Shown: positions 1 to 8,823, numbered from the stretch's first letter. The stretch is DNA of 23,237 nucleotides from CAYJHC01 sp964370075 (GCA_964370075.1 CAYJHC010000024.1:1-23237); one strand, 5' to 3'. Notes: a model not told the origin generated them from the letters alone. Numbers and translations: made by a program.

Positions 1-850
1 AGCCTATGTCAGCAGCAATTTCTTCGATGCTTTTATCTGTTTCAAGCAGTAGGTGGGAGGCAATATTTGCTCTTTTATGAAGGATGTATTCGGTTATGCT
101 TTTCCCTGTAAAGAGCTTAAATACCTTTTTTAATTTTGTGCCACTCATTCCTCCAATTTTAATCAGGTCACTTTGTCTTATACCGTCTTTAATGGAATTA
201 TCCATATACTCTATCACTCTCAATATATGCTTATAGTCTTCAGACTTAGCAGGAAGGCGAGAGTTTCCCATATTAATTAATTCTGACATAAGCTCATAGG
301 CCTTAGCTGCACAAAACATAGCCCCACTAGTGCCAGTAAAAGTGTTTTTATTTATGGAAGATAATATAGCAATCATGTTAGTAGGCCAGTTGTGGTCTCC
401 ACCTAAATTCATAAGAATATTAATAGGGCTATCATCGATTCTCTTAAGGTCAAAATTATCGCTTAGGTGCTTTTCATAAAATGCAGGAAAGTATGTAATA
501 TCAACATAGCGTACACGTGTTCCAGCTTTTATGCTTGCTTTTGATACCTTACATTCTTCCTCTATGTACATTACAACTTTACCTGGCGAAATATGCTCAG
601 CAGTATCAAGCCTTATTGTTATGTAACGCTCTTTTGGGCTGAAGGTTCCGTTAAAATCTTCTAAAAAAACAACATTACATTCTGTAATTACAAAATAGTT
701 TTCATGTATATAGTTCCACATATAGCCTTTGGAAACTCTAGAGTCTCCGCGCATATATTCTCCGAAGCCCCGCTCATTTATGGCACTGGGGGTAAGGCCC
801 ATAGAAATTCCTGAGTTATAAAACAGATTTTTTATTAAAGTATTTTCCAT
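1..850 (-). CDS. AraC-family transcriptional regulator (3' end outside window)
   Basis: I translated the minus strand from ATG at 850-848; the frame stays open for 283 codons to the window edge, so the C-terminus is missing. The N-terminal ~200 residues look like the ligand or partner domain of this regulator group. From about residue 210 there is an AraC-type double helix-turn-helix: the first helix pair lies around 'GIRQSDLIKIGGMSGTKL', then 'KKVFKLFTGKSITEYI', then 'KSIEEIAADIG' where the window cuts the second helix-turn-helix. An AGGAAAG ribosome site lies about 3-9 bases before the ATG. The gene is divergent from an ECF/ABC transport operon. Regulators of this shape often sit beside siderophore transport genes and use the metallophore as coinducer (family knowledge). 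That it controls the divergent operon is inference. A DtxR-like box overlaps its likely promoter. Confidence 0.9.
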   Translation of the reverse strand, partial: MENTLIKNLFYNSGISMGLTPSAINERGFGEYMRGDSRVSKGYMWNYIHENYFVITECNVVFLEDFNGTFSPKERYITIRLDTAEHISPGKVVMYIEEECKVSKASIKAGTRVRYVDITYFPAFYEKHLSDNFDLKRIDDSPINILMNLGGDHNWPTNMIAILSSINKNTFTGTSGAMFCAAKAYELMSELINMGNSRLPAKSEDYKHILRVIEYMDNSIKDGIRQSDLIKIGGMSGTKLKKVFKLFTGKSITEYILHKRANIASHLLLETDKSIEEIAADIG

Positions 851-877
851 AATCTTTCCTTTCGGACATAATTCCTT

Positions 878-896
878 TTCGGTTAGTCTAACATAA
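878..896. promoter_or_regulatory. Putative DtxR/IdeR-type iron box
   Basis: The sequence TTCGGTTAGTCTAACATAA matches the known DtxR/IdeR operator consensus TWAGGTTAGSCTAACCTWA at 16 of 19 positions, including both perfect GTTAG/CTAAC half-sites around one central base. It lies between the divergent AraC gene and the transport operon, 10 bases upstream of the plus-strand -35 and across the likely minus-strand -10. Its position fits repression of both transcripts by a metal-loaded DtxR-family protein. The repressor gene itself is not in this window. Confidence 0.65.
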
Positions 897-919
897 CTAA
901 ACTCCATTGACCTTGTAAA
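890..919 (-). promoter_or_regulatory. Possible promoter of the AraC regulator
   Basis: Read on the minus strand, TTTACA (919-914) is followed after 18 bases by TATGTT (895-890). The -35 matches 5 of 6 consensus positions and the -10 matches 4 of 6. The -10 lies inside the iron-box palindrome, so bound repressor would occlude it. The assignment rests on position and weak matches only. Confidence 0.35.
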
Positions 920-935
920 TATCATTTTATATAAT
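907..935 (+). promoter_or_regulatory. Vegetative promoter of the ECF/ABC transport operon
   Basis: TTGACC (907-912) and TATAAT (930-935) are separated by exactly 17 bases, a near-consensus housekeeping promoter. It reads towards the TTG start at 1007, giving a leader of roughly 65 bases. The DtxR-like palindrome ends 10 bases upstream of the -35. Confidence 0.75.
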
Positions 936-1006
936 AATCGAGTTAGTATACACAAACATCTAGAGCATATCATAAAAACAATGAATTATCAAGGAAGGAA
1001 AAGAAA

Positions 1007-1693
1007 TTGAATGACATACGTTGTAAAATGTGGCTGTTTTTATTAGTGGCAATTGCTTCATTTATTGCCAAGGATATTATGTATAATGCCATCTTATATG
1101 TAATAATTGCCTGCATTTCCTTTTGCTTTGGACAAAGAATGTCCCTGCTGAAATACACAGCTATCTATATGTTTTTTGTTGGTTTACACTTTTTGGCATA
1201 TATTTCTCCAGCGACTATAGGCGGCATTTTTCTAACTATTACTCTCTTTATTAGAATGTTTATTCCGTTGTTACTTTATGCAAAGAGTTTTATGGCATCT
1301 ATAAAAGTATGCGAAATAATAACTGCATTATATAGGTTAAAAATCCCGCGTTCTTTTGTTATAACTTTGGCAGTGGTGGTAAGATTTTTTCCAAGCGTAG
1401 GATACGAGATAAAACAAGTGCAAACAGCAATGAAGCTAAGGGGAATAGAAGTCTCATTTAAAAATATTTTCACAAAACCTATGCTATTACTTGAAAGCTT
1501 TATTGTACCAATACTTGTGAGGGCAAGCACCATTGCAGATGAACTAGCAGCAGCTTCTATAACTAGAGGCCTGGATAATCCAAACCCACGTACAGCATAT
1601 TTTGAATTAAAGCTGGAAGCAAGGGATGTAGCCTTAACTGGTGTTTTTTCATTATTAATTTTAGCAACCTTAATTGTACGTTATATTTCATAA
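1007..1693 (+). CDS. ECF-type transporter T component (CbiQ/EcfT family)
   Basis: This is a 228-aa membrane protein with hydrophobic segments at about residues 9-40, 50-90, 115-130, 160-172 and 207-226. Two Arg-Gly motifs typical of EcfT coupling helices are visible: 'KLRGIEVS' at 143-150 and 'ASITRGL' at 183-189. In this family these motifs dock onto the ATPases and couple hydrolysis to movement of the substrate-binding S component. The start is TTG at 1007, with AAGGAAGG (991-998) eight bases upstream; the next in-frame ATG (1028) lacks such a site. It is the first gene of a tightly packed operon, 14 bases before the ATPase gene. The T, A and S genes lie together, as in group I ECF systems dedicated to one substrate. 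Confidence 0.88.
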   Translation: MNDIRCKMWLFLLVAIASFIAKDIMYNAILYVIIACISFCFGQRMSLLKYTAIYMFFVGLHFLAYISPATIGGIFLTITLFIRMFIPLLLYAKSFMASIKVCEIITALYRLKIPRSFVITLAVVVRFFPSVGYEIKQVQTAMKLRGIEVSFKNIFTKPMLLLESFIVPILVRASTIADELAAASITRGLDNPNPRTAYFELKLEARDVALTGVFSLLILATLIVRYIS

Positions 1694-1707
1694 ATGGAGG
1701 TGAAGTA

Positions 1708-3093
1708 TTGATTGAAATTAAAAACTTAACCTTTCGTTATGAAAGTAGAAAAAAGTACGCCTTACATAATGTGGATTTGAATATTAAGAAAGGTGAATGT
1801 GTAGTACTATCAGGCGGCTCAGGTTCTGGAAAGACAAGTATTACTAGATTAATAAACGGCCTAATTCCAAACTTTTATCCTGGCAAGATTAAGGGCACTA
1901 TTAAAGTTGATGGTATGGATATTACGGAGATGGAACCCCATCAACTTACGGAAAGAGTAGGTTCAGTTTTTCAAAATCCTAGAACTCAGTTTTTTTCAAC
2001 TGATACAGATAGCGAATTAGTGTTTGCTATGGAAAACTGCGGGCTAAGTAGAAAAGATATGGAGGCTAGATATGAAAGAACGGTGAAAGACTTAAGGCTT
2101 GAAAACTTATGCAGAAGAAATACAGAAGGGCTTTCTGGGGGTGAAAAGCAATTAATTGCTTTTGGCAGTGTTTACGCATTGAATCCAAGCATATATGTTC
2201 TCGATGAACCATCTGCAAATTTAGACATTGACGGTATAAAAATGCTGTCAGAAACAATTCGCAGCTTAAAAGAGAGAGGTAAAACTATTCTTATTGCAGA
2301 ACATCGACTATATTATTTAAATAATATAGCAGATAGAGTGGTTCTTATGGAAAAAGGTAGTATAACCAAAGAAATAAGTATGGATAAGCTAAATAATCTG
2401 TCTGATGAGGAATTACACAATATTGGACTAAGAACTTTGAATAATAAACGGGCAACCTCCTTGAAAATAGATAGAAATAATGCTAAGAATCTTCTTGAAA
2501 TTGATCAGTTATCAGCAGCTTATGGTACCAATACAGTATTTCAGAATCTAGAAATATCAATTAGAGAGGGGGAAGTTGTTGGTGTTGTAGGAAGAAATGG
2601 AAAAGGTAAGTCTACACTTATAAATATAATTTGCGGAGCAAAAAAAGAGAAGAAGGGTAGGGTAATGTTTAATGGTAAAGAAGTTAGAACAAAAGCCAGA
2701 AGTAGAGAAGCCTACCTAGTAATGCAAGACCCTAATTATCAACTATTTTGTGATAGTGTTTATGCAGAGTTAAAACTTTCTAGATGTGATAAATCCTTTT
2801 CAGATGATGAGATTTATGAAGTTATGGAAATGTTAGACTTAAAAGAATTTAGGGATATGCATCCATTATCACTATCGGGGGGACAAAAGCAACGGTTAGC
2901 AGTAGGAATTGCATATTTAAGTAATTCAAATGTACTATTGTTCGACGAGCCAACAAGCGGACTTGATTACAGAAATATGATTAATGTTGCTAAACTTATT
3001 AAAAACTTGGCGAATAAAGGCAAGGGGATATTGGTTATTTCACATGACGATGAGTTTTTATCGCAAGTGTGCAATCATATAGTAAAAATATGA
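1708..3093 (+). CDS. Duplicated ECF/CbiO-type ATPase, two nucleotide-binding domains in one chain
   Basis: This 461-aa cytoplasmic ATPase has two complete ABC domains. Domain 1 has Walker A GGSGSGKT (36-43), Q-loop FQNP (88-91), signature LSGGEKQ (142-148), Walker B YVLDEP (163-168) and switch His199. Domain 2 has Walker A GRNGKGKS (295-302), signature LSGGQKQ (389-395), Walker B LLFDEP (410-415) and switch His446. Such fusions replace the separate EcfA1 and EcfA2 subunits. Both sites look catalytically complete. The start is TTG at 1708 behind TGGAGGTGA (1695-1703); no better ATG is nearby. It should power the T and S components encoded on either side. The substrate cannot be read from this subunit. 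Confidence 0.92.
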   Translation: MIEIKNLTFRYESRKKYALHNVDLNIKKGECVVLSGGSGSGKTSITRLINGLIPNFYPGKIKGTIKVDGMDITEMEPHQLTERVGSVFQNPRTQFFSTDTDSELVFAMENCGLSRKDMEARYERTVKDLRLENLCRRNTEGLSGGEKQLIAFGSVYALNPSIYVLDEPSANLDIDGIKMLSETIRSLKERGKTILIAEHRLYYLNNIADRVVLMEKGSITKEISMDKLNNLSDEELHNIGLRTLNNKRATSLKIDRNNAKNLLEIDQLSAAYGTNTVFQNLEISIREGEVVGVVGRNGKGKSTLINIICGAKKEKKGRVMFNGKEVRTKARSREAYLVMQDPNYQLFCDSVYAELKLSRCDKSFSDDEIYEVMEMLDLKEFRDMHPLSLSGGQKQRLAVGIAYLSNSNVLLFDEPTSGLDYRNMINVAKLIKNLANKGKGILVISHDDEFLSQVCNHIVKI

Positions 3094-3121
3094 AGTAATT
3101 TAAAAAAGAAAGGGAATTATT

Positions 3122-3718
3122 ATGAACAACAAACTTAAAGCAAGAGATTTTATTAACATTGGTATTTTCACAGTCATCTTTATTATTCTATTTATGGTTT
3201 TCATTTTGGCTTCGGGCATTGTAGTTGTCACATGGCCATTTGGAGTAGCAGCTGCTGGATTAGTATTGGCGCCTATTTATATGCTACTAGTTACGAAATG
3301 CCCAAAACCAGGAACAGCATTTATTCTATTTACAATTCATGGGTTTATGTTATTTATTATGGGATCAGGTTGGCCTATTGGATTAGCGGCTCTTACAGGA
3401 GGGCTAATTATTGAGATTATTACAAGGGGAAAGAACAAGACCAATTTAACTTTGCAAAGTATCTCATATTCATTAGCTATGGTTTCAATAGCTCTAGGAA
3501 CTTTAGTTCCAATGTTTACAATGAAAGATTTTGTTAAAAACCAAGCAGCTGGTAATGCGGTACAAGATGAATACATGTTACAAATTCTTGACTTCTTAAC
3601 AGGCCCTGTTTTCGTCATTGCGATTATAGCTACATTTGTTTTGTCTTTGGTAGGAACATTTATTGCAAAACTAATACTTAAAAAGCATTTTGTAAAAGCT
3701 GGTTTAATAAAAGCTTAA
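3122..3718 (+). CDS. MptD/Trep_Strep-type ECF substrate-binding (S) component
   Basis: This is a 198-aa, strongly hydrophobic protein with about five or six membrane segments (roughly residues 12-35, 37-56, 64-82, 83-98, 112-131 and 165-188) and a basic tail. The length and segment layout fit ECF S components. The sequence style, with short glycine-rich helices such as 'MGSGWPIGLAALTGG', is that of the MptD/Trep_Strep group, whose substrates are poorly known. AAAGAAAGGG precedes the ATG by several bases. It follows the T and A genes directly, so the three probably form one complex. From its neighbours (YbtP/Q-like proteins and an iron box) I infer a metal chelate or metallophore substrate; this is not shown by the protein itself. 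Confidence 0.82.
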   Translation: MNNKLKARDFINIGIFTVIFIILFMVFILASGIVVVTWPFGVAAAGLVLAPIYMLLVTKCPKPGTAFILFTIHGFMLFIMGSGWPIGLAALTGGLIIEIITRGKNKTNLTLQSISYSLAMVSIALGTLVPMFTMKDFVKNQAAGNAVQDEYMLQILDFLTGPVFVIAIIATFVLSLVGTFIAKLILKKHFVKAGLIKA

Positions 3719-3764
3719 TAGTGTAGTGGAAATAAATGAGCCACAATAATGTGGAGGAAATATA

Positions 3765-5561
3765 ATGAAAAAAGAAAAGAAAAAGTCGTTATTAAAACAG
3801 CTTTTGAAATATTCAGGTAATCGAAAGTGTCTTACATACATTGGTATGGTTTTGTCGGGAGTTAGTGCTATTTTAGCGCTTCTCCCTATAGTGTTTATTT
3901 GGCTTGGAGTGAGAGAAGTATTTTATATGTATCCAAACTTTGTTATGTCTGAGAAGTTAACCTTATTTGGGTGGCTTGCAGTGATAACCTCAATTCTTGC
4001 AATGGTAATCTATTTTATTGCATTAATGTGCACTCATGCAAGTGCATTCCGAGTAGCAAAGAATTTGCGGCTTGCGGCTATAACTCATTTAGCAGATCTA
4101 CCCTTAGGATATTTTAATAAAATGGGAAGTGGGAAAATAAGAAGAACTATTAGTGAAAGTGCGGGGGCAACAGAGACTTATTTGGCACATCAAATACCAG
4201 ACCTAGTTGGGGCCTATATAACTCCTGTTGTAGTACTTCTTTTATTGTTTGTTTTTGATTGGGGGCTAGGCCTTATAAGCCTAATACCTCTTGTTTTAGC
4301 AATGTTTTCTCAATCTCTAATGATGGGTAAAGGCTACAAAGAGAGAATAGAAGCATTTCAAACATCTCTTGGAAACATGAACAATGAAGCAGTTGAATAT
4401 GTGAGAGGGATTCCCGTTGTGAAAACTTTTGGTCAAAGCATTTTTTCTTTCAAAAAATTTTACGACAACATTATGGAATACAAGAAGCTTGTTGTAAAAA
4501 ATACATATTTTTATAGAAACCCTATGAGCTTTTATCAAATGTTTTTAGGCTCCGTTGCTATTTTCTTAGTAATAGGTGGGGTCTTACTTTATCTTATTTC
4601 CGAAAAGGAAATGGAATTTTTGCTTGACTTGATCTTTTACATACTTTTCACACCTATATTCACCCTTATGATGACTAGGATTTTGTGGACAAGTCAATAT
4701 ACATTAGTGGCAGAAGATGCATTGAATAGGATAAATACTTTATTAGAAACTAAGCCTCTTCAATATGGAGAAAAAATAGAGGCTTTGGACAACTTTAATA
4801 TTTCAATTGAAAATGCAGCATTTAAATATGAAAACTCAGAAAAAGATGCTGTTTCGAACATTTCTCTAAACATTAAAGAAGGTCAAACTGTAGCGCTAGT
4901 AGGAGCTTCAGGCAGTGGGAAAAGTACAATTGCCTCATTGATTGCTAGATTTTATGATGTTGTAGAGGGAACTATTACAATTGGTGGAGTAGATGTAAAA
5001 AACATAGGAGAAGAAACATTGATGGACAGTATATCTTTTGTTTTTCAGAACACTAACTTATATAAGTCAAGCATATTAGAAAATGTAAGGGAGGGTAAGC
5101 CAGAGGCCACTGAAGAAGAGGTGTTAGAAGCGATAAAAAAGGCACAATGTAGTGATCTTATTGGCAAGTTACCAGATGGAATACACACAATTGTTGGGAA
5201 TGAAGGAGTCTTCTTATCAGGGGGAGAGGCTCAAAGAATTGCAATAGCTAGAGCAATTTTAAAAAATGCCCCAATATTATTACTAGACGAAGCAACTGCT
5301 TTTACAGATCCAGAAAATGAACACCAAATACAACTTGCTTTAAGCCAGCTCGCCAAAGATAAGACTGTTGTAATGATTGCACACAGATTATCCACGGTGA
5401 AAAATGCTGACATTATACACTATATGGAAAACGGTCAGATTAAAGAGAGCGGAACCCATAATGAGCTTCTTAGAAAGAAGGGCAAGTATAATACAATGTG
5501 GAATGAATATCAGACAGCTTTTACATGGAAAGAAAGGAAAGAGTATGAAAAACTACTTTAA
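3765..5561 (+). CDS. ABC half-transporter, exporter fold, YbtP/IrtA-like
   Basis: This 598-aa protein has an N-terminal six-helix membrane domain (about residues 20-310) and a C-terminal ATPase domain. ATPase motifs are Walker A GASGSGKS (380-387), Q-loop Gln428, signature LSGGEAQR (484-491), Walker B ILLLDEA (504-510) and switch His540. The unusual post-Walker-B sequence 'TAFTDPENE' is one I associate with the YbtP/YbtQ and IrtA/IrtB group, which have an exporter fold but import ferric siderophores. GTGGAGG stands before the ATG. The 3' end overlaps the next half-transporter by 17 bases, consistent with an obligate heterodimer. Export of a drug or peptide is the alternative reading; the ECF neighbours and iron box favour import. 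Confidence 0.85.
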   Translation: MKKEKKKSLLKQLLKYSGNRKCLTYIGMVLSGVSAILALLPIVFIWLGVREVFYMYPNFVMSEKLTLFGWLAVITSILAMVIYFIALMCTHASAFRVAKNLRLAAITHLADLPLGYFNKMGSGKIRRTISESAGATETYLAHQIPDLVGAYITPVVVLLLLFVFDWGLGLISLIPLVLAMFSQSLMMGKGYKERIEAFQTSLGNMNNEAVEYVRGIPVVKTFGQSIFSFKKFYDNIMEYKKLVVKNTYFYRNPMSFYQMFLGSVAIFLVIGGVLLYLISEKEMEFLLDLIFYILFTPIFTLMMTRILWTSQYTLVAEDALNRINTLLETKPLQYGEKIEALDNFNISIENAAFKYENSEKDAVSNISLNIKEGQTVALVGASGSGKSTIASLIARFYDVVEGTITIGGVDVKNIGEETLMDSISFVFQNTNLYKSSILENVREGKPEATEEEVLEAIKKAQCSDLIGKLPDGIHTIVGNEGVFLSGGEAQRIAIARAILKNAPILLLDEATAFTDPENEHQIQLALSQLAKDKTVVMIAHRLSTVKNADIIHYMENGQIKESGTHNELLRKKGKYNTMWNEYQTAFTWKERKEYEKLL

Positions 5562-7290
5562 AAGGACCTTTGCCTTATCTGAAAAGGGTGCAAGAGGAAT
5601 AGTTAAGGCAAGTCTATATAGAACAATTAGCAATATTTTATTGATGGCAGTAAGCGGTATTATAATTCTACTCTTAAAGGATTTGGTTATTCCTGTTTTA
5701 GCTAATAGTAAACCGGTTTTTAATCTAGGAATATATATTGTGTATTCTATTTCCATAATGTTCTTAATGGTTCTGGTTAATAGAATTGAATTTAATGCAA
5801 CATACCTAACATCCTATGAAGAAAGTGCAAATAAAAGAATAAGTCTAGCAGAGGTATTGAGAAAGCTGCCCTTGTCTTTTTTTGGGAGAAAAGATACAAG
5901 TGATATCACAACTACTCTTATGGCTGATACAACTGCCCTCGAAACTGTATTTTCTCAATTTGTTCCACACTTAATAGGGTCTATGGTTTCAACTCTAGTT
6001 GTTGGAGTTGCTCTCTTTTTTGTGAATCCTCTAATGGCCTTAGCTGCCTTTTGGGTAATCCCAATATCTTTTCTAATGATTTTTTTGAGCAAGAAAGAAC
6101 TAGATAAATATTATAAGGAAGTTAAAAGTATACAGCTCGCCTACCTTTGGAAAGCTCAAGAGTTTGTAGAGAATATAAAAGATATTAAGGCAAACAATCG
6201 GAAAATTGAGCATCTAAATATGATTGAGAGTAAACTTTCAGACTATGAAAAGGCAAGTATAAGTGGAGAATTAAAAGGTGGGATTCTTATTACAGCTTCT
6301 CAAATGGTGCTTAAAATTGGAATTGCTACTACGATGCTTATGGGGATTAATTTGCTAGTGGCAAATAAAATTGATGTTTTAGTTTTTATGATATTTATGA
6401 TTATGGTAACAAGGCTTTACGATCCTTTAGGGGCAGCGCTGATTAACTTATCTGCAATTTTTAACACCTTACAAAGCTCTGAGAGAATGAAAGAACTTGA
6501 AAACACACCTATACAAGACGGTAAAAATTATATTTATAACAAAGGTTATGATATAGAATTCAAAGATGTGGTTTTTGCCTACAAAGATAATGAAAGTGTT
6601 ATTAAAGGGTTGAGTTTTACAGCAAAGCAAGGAGAGGTGACTGCTTTGATCGGGCCTTCAGGGGGAGGAAAAACAACAGCAATAAAACTTGCGGCAAGGT
6701 TTTGGGATTTAGATTCAGGTGAAATAACCCTTGGCGGGGAGGATATCTCTAAAGTTGAGCCTGAAACATTACTTAAAGATTATTCCATAGTATTTCAAGA
6801 TGTTACTTTATTTAATAATACAGTTAGGGAGAATATTCGCATCGGTAAAAAGGATGCTACAGATGAGGAAGTTATAAAAGCTGCAAAAGACGCAAACTGT
6901 CATCAATTTGTATCATCATTACCAAAGGGGTATGATACTTTTATTGGGGAAAATGGAGCATTGCTTTCTGGCGGGGAAAGACAAAGAATTTCCATTGCAA
7001 GAGCCTTGCTTAAGGATGCTCCAGTAATTCTTCTTGATGAAGCCACTTCATCAGTTGACATATTAAACGAGACTGAATTACAACAGGCTATTGGCAGGCT
7101 TACTGAAAATAAAACTGTAATAATTGTGGCGCATAGAATGCGTACAATTATAGGAGCAGACAGAATTATTCTAATTAAAGATGGAAAAGTATCAATGGAA
7201 GGAAAACATCAAGACATGATGGAAAAAAGTACAGATTACAAGAATATGGTTAACCTGCAAAAAGAAAGCATGAATTGGTCTTTAAAATAA
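5545..7290 (+). CDS. ABC half-transporter, exporter fold, YbtQ/IrtB-like partner
   Basis: This 581-aa protein has a membrane domain at about residues 20-300 and an ATPase domain with Walker A GPSGGGKT (370-377), Q-loop Gln418, signature LSGGERQR (474-481), Walker B VILLDEATS (494-502) and switch His530. The open frame extends further upstream, but I chose ATG 5545 because AAGGAAAG lies just before it and the family N-terminus begins there. It overlaps the preceding gene by 17 bases, so translation is probably coupled. Both half-transporters keep the catalytic Glu after Walker B, so the dimer has two apparently competent sites. It is the last gene of the operon; the next gene has its own extended -10 promoter. 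Confidence 0.85.
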   Translation: MKNYFKRTFALSEKGARGIVKASLYRTISNILLMAVSGIIILLLKDLVIPVLANSKPVFNLGIYIVYSISIMFLMVLVNRIEFNATYLTSYEESANKRISLAEVLRKLPLSFFGRKDTSDITTTLMADTTALETVFSQFVPHLIGSMVSTLVVGVALFFVNPLMALAAFWVIPISFLMIFLSKKELDKYYKEVKSIQLAYLWKAQEFVENIKDIKANNRKIEHLNMIESKLSDYEKASISGELKGGILITASQMVLKIGIATTMLMGINLLVANKIDVLVFMIFMIMVTRLYDPLGAALINLSAIFNTLQSSERMKELENTPIQDGKNYIYNKGYDIEFKDVVFAYKDNESVIKGLSFTAKQGEVTALIGPSGGGKTTAIKLAARFWDLDSGEITLGGEDISKVEPETLLKDYSIVFQDVTLFNNTVRENIRIGKKDATDEEVIKAAKDANCHQFVSSLPKGYDTFIGENGALLSGGERQRISIARALLKDAPVILLDEATSSVDILNETELQQAIGRLTENKTVIIVAHRMRTIIGADRIILIKDGKVSMEGKHQDMMEKSTDYKNMVNLQKESMNWSLK

Positions 7291-7292
7291 TT

Positions 7293-7324
7293 TAGCAAAA
7301 AATGTAATATTTTTATGCTATACT
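7293..7324 (+). promoter_or_regulatory. Extended -10 promoter and AT hairpin before the PAS regulator
   Basis: TGCTATACT at 7316-7324 fits an extended -10 element (TG-N-TATAAT form) with no convincing -35. It overlaps an AT-rich imperfect hairpin (AGCAAAAAAT against ATTTTTATGCT, about 7294-7319). The hairpin could weakly end the transport operon transcript. The start site would be near 7331, ahead of the ATG at 7364. Confidence 0.45.
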
Positions 7325-7363
7325 GATTACAAAATATAAATAATTAGAAAGTAGAGCTTGATT

Positions 7364-8764
7364 ATGAACAATATAAATTATAAAGAAGAGTTTGAAAAAC
7401 TAAAAGATGAATACGAGACTATACTAGATAGTATAGATGATGGAATATTTGTAATTGACCTTAATGGCCGAATAATAAAAGTAAATAAGGCAGTTGAAAA
7501 AAATGGGGGAAAAAGTAAAGCAGAACTACAAGGCCGTAGCATTTACGAGTTGGTAAATGAAGGCTATTGTGATAGGTTTGTTAGTGAAACAGTCATAGAA
7601 AAGAAAGAAAAAATTACTATTGTACAAAAGGTAGATGATGAAAAAGAAATCTTAGTGACAGGAATTCCCTGCTTTAAGGATGGTGAGATAAATATGGTAG
7701 TTGCGTGCGAAAGAGATATTTCAGAACTTGTGGAACTAAGAGAAAAGTTAACTGAGGCGAAAAGGCTAAATCTTGAATATAAAAAAGAAATAGAAAAACT
7801 CAAAGTAAAAGAAAAGAAAATATCATATTTGATATATCATTCAGAAACTATTGGAAAGATTATCAACACTATAAAAAGGGCTGCAAATTTAGACACTACA
7901 GTTTTGCTTTATGGTGAATCTGGAGTAGGTAAAGAAGTCTTTGCTAAATTTATTCATGAATGTGGAAATAGAATGAGCAAACCATTTATAAGAATAAATT
8001 GTGGAGCTATTTCTGAAAGTTTAATCGAATCGGAATTATTTGGTTATGCAGAGGGTGCTTTTACTGGTGCGTCTAAAAAGGGGAAAAAAGGGTTTTTCGA
8101 AATGGCAAATGGAGGCACTATTTTCTTAGATGAAATTAGCGAACTTCCAACTTGTTTACAGTCGAAGATGTTGAGAGCAATACAAGAGAAGGAAATTACT
8201 CCAGTAGGCGGGACAAAGCCAATAAGTTTAGATTTAAAAATAGTAGTTGCTACAAATAAAAAACTAGAAAAACTTGTAGAAGAAGGAAAGTTTAGAGAAG
8301 ATTTATACTACAGGTTGGCAGTAATGCAGATAGAAATTCCGCCATTACGGGATAGAAGGGAAGATATTGTACCATTATCTTTATATTTTTTGGAAAAGTT
8401 CAATAACAAATTTCATATGAAAAAGAATTTTTCTTTGGATGTGCTTAGTTACTTTAAGAATAATAAATGGCCAGGAAATGTAAGGCAACTGGAAAACTAT
8501 ATTGAGCAACTAATGATTGTTAGCGAAGAAGACCATATTACTATGAAATCTCTATCTGGGTTAGAAGAAGGAAATAAAAAGGTTACTATTTTGAGAAAAG
8601 ATGGAAAGGGACTAACGGAGCAGATAGAAGCGTTAGAAAGGGAAATTTTGTTAGATGCTTTTACACAGTGCAAAGATACAGGAGAAGTGGCGCAAATTTT
8701 AAAAACTACTCGCTCTACCATAAACAGAAAGTTAGCTAAACATAATATACGTGGAGAATTTTAA
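7364..8764 (+). CDS. Sigma-54-dependent activator: PAS, AAA+ and Fis domains
   Basis: This is a 466-aa enhancer-binding protein. A PAS sensor spans about residues 10-122 and is followed by a coiled linker (123-155). The AAA+ core has Walker A GESGVGKE (184-191), the sigma-54 contact loop GAFTGA (231-236), Walker B GGTIFLDE (250-257) and sensor-2 region WPGNVRQL (369-376). A Fis-type helix-turn-helix ends the protein (about 420-462). The intact GAFTGA loop predicts real contact with RNA polymerase-sigma-54. I use ATG 7364 rather than TTG 7358 because GTAGAG lies seven bases before the ATG. It sits directly upstream of three matching palindromes and a -24/-12 promoter, so it very likely controls the NhaC and dehydrogenase genes. 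There is no receiver domain, so a small ligand or redox signal at the PAS domain is the likely input. Confidence 0.95.
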   Translation: MNNINYKEEFEKLKDEYETILDSIDDGIFVIDLNGRIIKVNKAVEKNGGKSKAELQGRSIYELVNEGYCDRFVSETVIEKKEKITIVQKVDDEKEILVTGIPCFKDGEINMVVACERDISELVELREKLTEAKRLNLEYKKEIEKLKVKEKKISYLIYHSETIGKIINTIKRAANLDTTVLLYGESGVGKEVFAKFIHECGNRMSKPFIRINCGAISESLIESELFGYAEGAFTGASKKGKKGFFEMANGGTIFLDEISELPTCLQSKMLRAIQEKEITPVGGTKPISLDLKIVVATNKKLEKLVEEGKFREDLYYRLAVMQIEIPPLRDRREDIVPLSLYFLEKFNNKFHMKKNFSLDVLSYFKNNKWPGNVRQLENYIEQLMIVSEEDHITMKSLSGLEEGNKKVTILRKDGKGLTEQIEALEREILLDAFTQCKDTGEVAQILKTTRSTINRKLAKHNIRGEF

Positions 8765-8823
8765 TAGTTTCAAGTCGATAAAATTAGAAATCAAATTATA
8801 ATGTTCTAGTTTAAAAACAATTG

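Noticed and set aside
907..950. Fur box in the AT-rich stretch of the importer promoter
   Set aside because: The TATCATTTTATATAATAAT stretch lacks the paired GATAAT-type repeats; the adjacent DtxR-like palindrome is a far better match.
5404..5544. Longer N-terminus for the second half-transporter
   Set aside because: The upstream part of the frame lies inside the preceding gene and has no ribosome site; ATG 5545 follows AAGGAAAG and fits the family N-terminus.
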